DNA of 45,787 bases from Verrucomicrobiia bacterium (lineage in GTDB: Bacteria; Verrucomicrobiota; Verrucomicrobiia; Limisphaerales; Fontisphaeraceae), in contig JAOAIT010000051.1 in the NCBI GenBank assembly GCA_026414565.1, forward strand, positions 1 to 45,787, in the 5' to 3' direction. A program made the translations under genes and the position numbers. Positions 41,177-45,787 of the stretch are shown here, piece after piece; the first letter of the stretch is position 1; each line of letters starts with the position of its first letter. Under the pieces are notes generated by a model that worked only from the letters and a program-made list of their open reading frames with translations, was not told the origin of the DNA and made no database searches.

Positions 41177-41186
41177 GGCAAAGACA

Positions 41187-41214
41187 ATAATAGGACGGGG
41201 TGAGCGGGTGTCAA
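41187..41214 (-). promoter_or_regulatory. Near-consensus promoter of kamA
   Basis: Minus strand: perfect -35 TTGACA (41214-41209), 16-base spacer, -10 TATTAT (41192-41187), then 10 bases to the ATG at 41176. Expected start of transcription leaves a leader of about 3-4 bases. The -35 overlaps the end of the upstream EamA gene. Confidence 0.75.
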
Positions 41215-42143
41215 GTTGGGGTGGTGCGGCACCAGGCCAAGAGGGCGACGCCGGCGACGGCGATGAGGCCGCCGGCGAGGGAGCGTGGGGAGACTTTTTC
41301 GCCTTCGAGCCAGACGGCGAGGGGGATGATGACGACGGGCATGGTGGCGACGATGGGGAGGACGATGCCTGAGGGGGTGGTTTTCAAGGCCCATTGGAAG
41401 CAGCCGACGCCCAGGAAGGGGCCGGTGAGGGCGTTGAGGATGACCCAGGCCCAACTGCCCTGCCATTTGTTGCGCCAGTGGGCGAAGGCGGCGCCGGGGG
41501 GTTCGTCCCAACGGCCGAGGAGGTGCTTGCGCTTGACCACCAGCAAGGCGACGGCGGCGACGAGCATGCCGCCGAGGCTGCGCTGGAAGGCGGCGCTGAG
41601 GCCGTCCACGGATTCGCCGGCGGCGGCGGCGACGGCGAAGGCGCGGCGGCTGATGACGGCGCCCATGCCCTGGCCGAGGGCGGCGAGGACGCCGCTGGCG
41701 AGGCCGAGCCAGAACACGCGGCGGGGCAGGTGCAGGCGTTCGCCGGGCGCCAGGGCGAGGGCCACGCCGCCGAGGATGAGGGTGCTCAAGGCGATTTCGG
41801 TGGGGGAAAGGCGGGTGCCGAGCCAGGCCCATTCGGCGAGGGCTGCCATGGGGGCGGCCAGGCAGTGGACGAGCAGGCTGGTGAGGCGGGAGCCGAGGCG
41901 GGGGAGGGCTTGAAAGAGGGCGACGTCGCCAACACCGAAGCCCACCAGGCCGCTGAACCAGAAAAGAACAAAGGCGGCGCTGGCGGTGCCGGTGCCGGCG
42001 GAGGCGGCCCAGAGGCCGAGGAAGAGGCAGGCCAGGGCGAGGCGCCAGAAATTGGCCTCGGTGCCGCCCATGAGGCGGGCCGAGCGGGTGGCGGCGATGG
42101 CCGAGAAACAAAAGAGGACGGTGGCGAGAGCGGCGGCCAGCAT
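41211..42143 (-). CDS. EamA/DMT-superfamily membrane transporter
   Basis: A 310-residue protein with about ten hydrophobic helices in two EamA-type halves. The first half has LMGGTEANFWRLALACLFLGLW and GDVALFQALPRLG; the second has GPFLGVGCFQWALKTTPSGIVLPIVATMPVVIIPLA, the recurring pattern of the drug/metabolite transporter superfamily. Members export or import amino acids, nucleotides and other small metabolites; the substrate here cannot be read. Lies between accD and kamA on the same strand; its stop overlaps the kamA promoter. Confidence 0.88.
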   Translation of the reverse strand: MLAAALATVLFCFSAIAATRSARLMGGTEANFWRLALACLFLGLWAASAGTGTASAAFVLFWFSGLVGFGVGDVALFQALPRLGSRLTSLLVHCLAAPMAALAEWAWLGTRLSPTEIALSTLILGGVALALAPGERLHLPRRVFWLGLASGVLAALGQGMGAVISRRAFAVAAAAGESVDGLSAAFQRSLGGMLVAAVALLVVKRKHLLGRWDEPPGAAFAHWRNKWQGSWAWVILNALTGPFLGVGCFQWALKTTPSGIVLPIVATMPVVIIPLAVWLEGEKVSPRSLAGGLIAVAGVALLAWCRTTPT

Positions 42144-42194
42144 GGCGCGGTGAGGGAGAGGTGAAGCCGCCGCGTCACCGGCGGGGGGCGTGGG

Positions 42195-43169
42195 TCATCC
42201 CAGGGCGGCCAGGCGGCGCTGGCCTTCGGCAAAGAAGTCGAGATAGTAGATGAGGCGCGCCTTCATTTCCTGGCGGGGGATGATGGCGTCAATGAGGCCG
42301 TGTTCGAGGAGGAATTCGGAGGTTTGGAAGCCGGGGGGCAGCTCGGCCTGGGTGGTGTCGCGGATGACGCGGGGGCCGGCGAAACCGATCATGGCGGCGG
42401 GTTCGGCCAGGATGAGGTCGCCGAGGCTGGCGTAGCTGGCCATGACGCCGGCGTAGGTGGGATGGGTGAGGATGCTGATGTAGGGGAGGCGGTTTTTGGC
42501 GTGGTAGGCGAGGGCGGCGCTGGTTTTGGCCATTTGCATGAGGCTGAACATGCCTTCATACATGCGGGCGCCGCCGCTGGTGGAAATGATGATGAGGGGC
42601 AGGCCGCGGTCGGTGGCGGTTTCGATGAGGCGGGTGAGTTTTTCCCCCACGACGCTGCCCATGGAGCCGCCGAGGAAATTGAAGTCCATGACGCCGAGGG
42701 CGACATGGTGGGGGCCGATGCGGCCGATGCCGGTGACGACGGCCTCTTTGAGGACGCCGTCCTTCATGTTGGCGGCGAGTTTGGAGGTGTAGGAGGAGAC
42801 GCCGGTGAATTTGAGGACGTCCACGCTGACCATGTCGGCGTCCATTTCCTCAAAGGAGCAGGTTTCGACGAGGGAGTGGATGCGTTCGCGGGCGCCGATG
42901 GGGAAGTGATGCTGGCACTTGGGGCAGACCTTGAGGTTGTTGTCGAGCTCCTTGTCGTAGATCATGTTGGAGCATTTGGGACATTTGGTCCAGAGGCCTT
43001 CGGGGATTTCCTTTTTGCGGGCGCGGCCGGTGCCCAGTTTGGGCTTGCGGATGAAGGTGGTTTCGCTGCTGGGCGCCAGCGGGGTGACAGCCGGCGCGAC
43101 CGCCTCGGTCAAAGCCGGATTTTTGATGATGGTGGTGGTGGCCATACTGCTATGTCTGGGTTTGGTCAC
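42195..43169 (-). CDS. accD: Acetyl-CoA carboxylase carboxyltransferase beta subunit
   Basis: Half of the carboxyltransferase that makes malonyl-CoA from acetyl-CoA and carboxybiotin; with FabD it feeds fatty acid synthesis. The 324-residue protein has a four-cysteine zinc ribbon (Cys63, Cys66, Cys82, Cys85 in CPKC repeats) and the crotonase-like core with GGSMGSVVGEK, STSGGARMYEG, and LGDLILAEPAAMIGFAGPRVI. The GTG start at 43169 has an AAGG site five bases upstream; the ATG at 43145 is the alternative. N-terminal ~45 residues before the zinc ribbon are a low-complexity extension. accA is not in the window. comF ends 7 bases upstream, so the two are probably co-transcribed. Confidence 0.96.
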   Translation of the reverse strand: MTKPRHSSMATTTIIKNPALTEAVAPAVTPLAPSSETTFIRKPKLGTGRARKKEIPEGLWTKCPKCSNMIYDKELDNNLKVCPKCQHHFPIGARERIHSLVETCSFEEMDADMVSVDVLKFTGVSSYTSKLAANMKDGVLKEAVVTGIGRIGPHHVALGVMDFNFLGGSMGSVVGEKLTRLIETATDRGLPLIIISTSGGARMYEGMFSLMQMAKTSAALAYHAKNRLPYISILTHPTYAGVMASYASLGDLILAEPAAMIGFAGPRVIRDTTQAELPPGFQTSEFLLEHGLIDAIIPRQEMKARLIYYLDFFAEGQRRLAALG

Positions 43170-43176
43170 AACGTCC

Positions 43177-43911
43177 TTATCTGCCCCGGGCCAGGGTCCA
43201 GGCGCATACGGCCTCCGCGCCGGCCTGCCTTAAGGCGGTGGCGGCGGCGTTGAGGGTGGCGCCGGTGGTCATGACATCGTCCACGAGCACCAGCCGGGCG
43301 CCCGCCAGCCGCACGCCTGCGGGGACGGCAAAGGCGCCGCGCAGGTTGGCCGCCCGCTCGGCGCGGGTGAGCCGTGTCTGCGAGACAGTATGTTTGACCC
43401 GTTGCAAGACCCGGGTGTTCAATGGGAGGGCGGTGGCCTGGCTGAGGAGCCGGGCCAGCCGCCCGGCCTGGTTAAATCCGCGTTCGCGTTCTTTGATGGG
43501 ATGGAGGGGCACCGGCACGATGGCCTGCCAGTCGCCCGCGCGCAAGGCGGGCGTGGCGGCGGTGGTGAGCCATGGGGCCAACCGCGGCTCCAGCCAGAAG
43601 GCTTGACGATATTTCCATTGATGGATGATTTTGCGCACCGGGCCGTCAAAAACCATTACGGACCTGGCGTAATCGAACTGCGGCGGTGTCGCCTGGCAAT
43701 CTGCACAGATAAACGCGCCGGTGATATTGCCTGCAAAAGGCTGCCCGCACACGTCACACCACGGCGGGCCCAAGGGTTGTGCCTGGGCGGCACAGGCGGA
43801 GCAGACGTAGCCGTTGGGGTGTCCGGCCTGCGCGTTGAGGCACACCTGACAAAGCTCAGGATAGAAGAAAGCGAGGAGGGCATCAAGAGCGGTTTTAGGA
43901 AAAGCGCGCAC
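43177..43911 (-). CDS. ComF-family phosphoribosyltransferase-like protein
   Basis: ComF/GntX relatives are needed for uptake of transforming DNA in competent bacteria, though many members have unknown roles. The 244-residue protein has an N-terminal double zinc-finger region (CQVC, CSAC, CDVC, CADC) and VPVPLHPIKERERGFNQA, and a phosphoribosyltransferase fold with the PRPP motif LVLVDDVMTTGATL near residue 210. The start is GTG at 43911 with AGGA about 12 bases upstream. In a window that also has a PilB/secretin-type machine, a competence role is possible but unproven. Followed by accD after 7 bases; the CPBP gene is 16 bases upstream. Confidence 0.92.
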   Translation of the reverse strand: MRAFPKTALDALLAFFYPELCQVCLNAQAGHPNGYVCSACAAQAQPLGPPWCDVCGQPFAGNITGAFICADCQATPPQFDYARSVMVFDGPVRKIIHQWKYRQAFWLEPRLAPWLTTAATPALRAGDWQAIVPVPLHPIKERERGFNQAGRLARLLSQATALPLNTRVLQRVKHTVSQTRLTRAERAANLRGAFAVPAGVRLAGARLVLVDDVMTTGATLNAAATALRQAGAEAVCAWTLARGR

Positions 43912-43927
43912 AAAGTATCCGTCCTAA

Positions 43928-44842
43928 CTATGTTTGAATGGTTACTGATGATTGGTTGTGGTTGCGCGCGCCGTATCTGGTGGCCCAGTAGCAGACGGCG
44001 ATGAGGACTGGCACCGTCACCCAGCCGTCGAGCAGTTTCTGGCTGCCCCAGAGCCAGGTTGAGCTTTCCGGAGCGGTGCGGGTGAAGAAGCCGGCGGTTT
44101 TGAGCCAGAAGATCCAGCCGGCATGCAGGCCGACGGAGGCATAGAGGGTGCCGGTGGCGTGGTAGAGCCAGGCGAGGATGGCGCCGGCGAGGGTGAGATT
44201 GATGAAGCCGGGCACCAGTTGTTGCAGGTTGGTGAAGCCGGCAAACAACTGCGGCAGTGCGCGGAGGCCGGAATCCCAGGCGACGGCATCCTGCCATTGC
44301 ACGCGGCCGAAGAAGTGGACCAGGCCGAAGAGGGCGCTGCTGGCCAGGAGGGCGGTGCGGAGGGAACAGGTGCGGCGCAGGGCGCCGAAGATGGCGCCGC
44401 GGAAGAGGGTTTCCTCGAGGACGCTGACCACCACGGCGGCGGAGAGGGCGTTGAAAAGATGGCGGGCGATTTGGGCGGCGCTGCGTTCGGCATCCCACAG
44501 CCGTCCGCCCAGGGCCAGTCCCAGACCCAGGGCCAGCGCCAGGCTGGCGAAGCCCAGGCCGAGGCCCCAAATCAAATGGCGGCCCTGTCCGCGGGGAGAG
44601 GACCAGCCGAGGTCCTGCCAGGAGCGGATGTGGAAGGCGCGGGCGAGGGGCCAGATGCCCAGCAGGGCGAGGGCGAGGAAGCAGCGGGTGAGGTAGCGGG
44701 AGAACGGCTGCTGACTGAGACGTTGGAAGAAGCCGGAATCGGCGGCCAGCGCGTGGACCAAGGCATGGAGCCAGGGGGCGAGCAAAGCCCCGCCGAGGAT
44801 CACCCCGATCAGATAGAGCGCCAGGGCCGCGAGCGGACGCAT
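43928..44842 (-). CDS. CPBP-family intramembrane metalloprotease
   Basis: A 304-residue polytopic membrane protein of the CAAX-protease/bacteriocin-processing (Rce1-like, ABI) family. Motif 1 is EETLFRG (Glu-Glu-x3-Arg), motif 2 GLVHFFG with His, and motif 3 LHAGWIFWLK with His. About seven to eight hydrophobic helices surround these. Bacterial members process peptides or confer bacteriocin self-immunity; the substrate is unknown. The start at 44842 (MRPLAALALYLIG) is preferred: the frame is open 33 codons further but is Arg/Pro-rich without membrane character, and a promoter-like pair lies just before this ATG. It heads the run comF-accD. Confidence 0.9.
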   Translation of the reverse strand: MRPLAALALYLIGVILGGALLAPWLHALVHALAADSGFFQRLSQQPFSRYLTRCFLALALLGIWPLARAFHIRSWQDLGWSSPRGQGRHLIWGLGLGFASLALALGLGLALGGRLWDAERSAAQIARHLFNALSAAVVVSVLEETLFRGAIFGALRRTCSLRTALLASSALFGLVHFFGRVQWQDAVAWDSGLRALPQLFAGFTNLQQLVPGFINLTLAGAILAWLYHATGTLYASVGLHAGWIFWLKTAGFFTRTAPESSTWLWGSQKLLDGWVTVPVLIAVCYWATRYGARNHNQSSVTIQT

Positions 44843-44849
44843 GGCCTGA

Positions 44850-44877
44850 ACTCTAAACCGGCGTGCGTGGCTGCCAA
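44850..44877 (-). promoter_or_regulatory. Possible promoter giving a leaderless CPBP-gene mRNA
   Basis: Minus strand: TTGGCA (44877-44872), 16 bases, TAGAGT (44855-44850), then 7 bases to the ATG at 44842. The -35 matches five of six consensus bases. Confidence 0.45.
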
Positions 44878-44984
44878 GCGTTTTTCCGCGCGGGCGGGGG
44901 CGTTGGGAAGTGATTGGGGCGGTGGGGGGGCGTTGCAGCAAGGATTGGGGCGCGTGCGGGAGGGAGGCGGGGAGGGGATTGTTA

Positions 44985-45012
44985 TTGAATGGGGGCGGAG
45001 GGGGAGTATATT
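44985..45012 (+). promoter_or_regulatory. Promoter of the panD-lpxD operon
   Basis: TTGAAT (44985-44990), 16 bases, TATATT (45007-45012). The expected start is near 45019, giving a ~27-base leader that contains an imperfect dyad around GGTTACC (45026-45032). Confidence 0.5.
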
Positions 45013-45045
45013 GAGGGGTCTAACGGTGGTTACCAACCGTCACGT

Positions 45046-45402
45046 ATGCTGGTACATCTCTTGAAATCGAAGATTCATCGGGCGCAGGTCACCGGCGGCA
45101 GCCTCGAGTATGAGGGGAGCCTGACCATTGCGGAGGATTTGATGGAAGCGGCCGGGTTGTATCCGTATGAGAAAATTTTGTGCAGCAACATGGCCAACGG
45201 GAGGCGGTTTGAGACGTATGTGATCAAAGGGCCGCGCGGTTCGGGGCAGATTGTGCTGAACGGGGCGGCGGCGCATTGTGGCAAGCCGGGGGACCGGCTG
45301 ACGATCATGAGTTTTACGGAAGTGGAGGCCGCGCAGGCGGCGCAATGGCATCCCACGGTCATCGTGCTGGGGGACAACAACCGCATCACCACCCGGAAAT
45401 AA
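45046..45402 (+). CDS. panD: Aspartate 1-decarboxylase proenzyme
   Basis: Makes beta-alanine for pantothenate and CoA. The 118-residue precursor self-cleaves between Gly24 and Ser25 (YEGSLTI) to create the catalytic pyruvoyl group. Lys9, Arg54, Thr57 and Tyr58, which act in the E. coli enzyme, are at the same positions, and the conserved LNGAAAHC is present. The ATG at 45046 gives the standard MLVHLLKSKIHRA beginning; an upstream in-frame start at 44989 lies inside the promoter. lpxD starts 9 bases after the stop. Confidence 0.96.
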   Translation: MLVHLLKSKIHRAQVTGGSLEYEGSLTIAEDLMEAAGLYPYEKILCSNMANGRRFETYVIKGPRGSGQIVLNGAAAHCGKPGDRLTIMSFTEVEAAQAAQWHPTVIVLGDNNRITTRK

Positions 45403-45411
45403 GGATTGCCC

Positions 45412-45768
45412 ATGGCTTGGACTGCCGCACAAATCGCCGCGCATCTGCAGGGGGAGGTGGTGGGCGATGCTGGTGTTGTTCTGACTGGTTTTGCGCCTGC
45501 GAAGGCCGCGAAGGCGGGGGATTTGACGTTTGCCGAGAATGCGGAGTACTTCGAGGCTGCGCGGCAGAGCGCGGCCAGCGCCATCCTGGTGGCGGAGGAA
45601 TATCCGGCGGGGGAGAAGACGCTCATCAAGGTGAAGAATGCGCGGGTGGCGTTTGCGCGGGTGCTGCCGTTGTTTTTTCCGGAGCGGCGTCCGCCGGCGG
45701 GGGTGCATCCGACGGCCGTGGTGGGGGCGGGGGCGCAAGTGGATCCGACGGCGGCGGTGGGGCCTTAT
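45412..45768 (+). CDS. lpxD: UDP-3-O-acylglucosamine N-acyltransferase (LpxD), 3' end missing
   Basis: Third step of lipid A synthesis: adds the second hydroxyacyl chain to UDP-3-O-acyl-GlcN. Only 119 codons remain before the adaptor; the full protein is ~340 residues. The visible part has the uridine-binding N-terminal domain (AWTAAQIAAHLQGEVVGD, then GDLTFAEN and SAILVAEE) and the first hexapeptide turns of the left-handed helix (GVHPTAVVGAGAQVDPTAAVGPY). AAGGA lies 7 bases before the ATG. Truncated by the contig end, not by mutation. It implies a lipopolysaccharide-type outer membrane. Confidence 0.93.
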
Positions 45769-45787
45769 CTGTCTCTTATACACATCT
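45769..45787 (-). other. Sequencing adaptor (Tn5/Nextera mosaic end)
   Basis: CTGTCTCTTATACACATCT, the reverse complement of positions 1-19. Genomic sequence ends at 45768 inside lpxD. Confidence 0.97.

Overview
The window is a single GC-rich contig whose two ends are sequencing adaptor, not genome: positions 1-19 and 45769-45787 carry the 19-bp Tn5/Nextera mosaic end in opposite orientations. The gene between 45412 and the right adaptor (lpxD) is therefore cut by the library or assembly, not by biology. Gene content points to a Gram-negative, menaquinone-using bacterium of the Verrucomicrobiota/Planctomycetota kind, most likely a verrucomicrobial Limisphaerales/Pedosphaera-like lineage. The signs are lipid A synthesis (LpxD), futalosine-route menaquinone (MqnC), Tat-exported Gfo/Idh/MocA oxidoreductase and GH116 glycosidase, a sulfatase with a lectin-like tail, a propeller histidine kinase, and a PilMNO/secretin module. 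The lineage is inferred from these families; no marker gene was searched.

Layout. 71-4833 (+): fabD, a Tat-exported oxidoreductase, a terminator, then apbE and an outer-membrane beta-barrel gene. 4895-6587 (-): histidyl-tRNA synthetase-like gene and an HU-type nucleoid protein whose promoter lies inside a palindrome. 6840-9102 (+): YmdB-type phosphodiesterase and xseA. 9112-11691 (-): exported GH116 glycosidase. 11807-13563 (-): a DarT/DarG DNA ADP-ribosylation toxin-antitoxin pair, bracketed by imperfect direct repeats and followed by an intergenic 10-bp tandem repeat. 13963-17218 (-): orphan ABC ATPase, mqnC, RNase D. 17356-20343 (+): hybrid propeller histidine kinase. 20462-27159 (-): tetR, an RND adaptor, and a single ORF that fuses the RND pump to its outer-membrane factor. 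27319-34125 (+): a YchF-like protein without its GTPase core, then gspE/pilB, pilM/N, pilO and a secretin. 34226-37334 (+): sulfatase and a secreted jelly-roll protein. 37387-39519 (-): HtrA protease and Hsp20. 39950-44842 (-): lysine 2,3-aminomutase, EamA transporter, accD, comF, CPBP protease. 45046-end (+): panD and partial lpxD.

How the parts work together. TetR, adaptor and pump/outer-membrane-factor form one efflux operon with a palindromic operator abutting the -10 box. The gspE-to-secretin run is the cytoplasmic motor, inner-membrane platform and outer-membrane pore of a type II secretion/type IV pilus-like machine; the platform protein (GspF/PilC) and pilins are not here. Sulfatase, jelly-roll protein, GH116 enzyme and the propeller kinase suggest life on sulfated or plant-type polysaccharides. 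HtrA and Hsp20 are adjacent protein-quality genes.

Most interesting observations: the pump/outer-membrane-factor fusion with no usable internal start codon; the G-domain-less YchF relative; a recurring pattern of promoter -10 boxes only 5-10 nt before start codons, suggesting leaderless mRNAs for many first genes; direct repeats around darTG; an HU promoter whose -35 box is the loop of a perfect 10-bp inverted repeat; and a plus-strand terminator with no plus-strand gene upstream (39919-39945), a possible small RNA end. No tRNA, rRNA, CRISPR, insertion sequence or phage gene was recognised.
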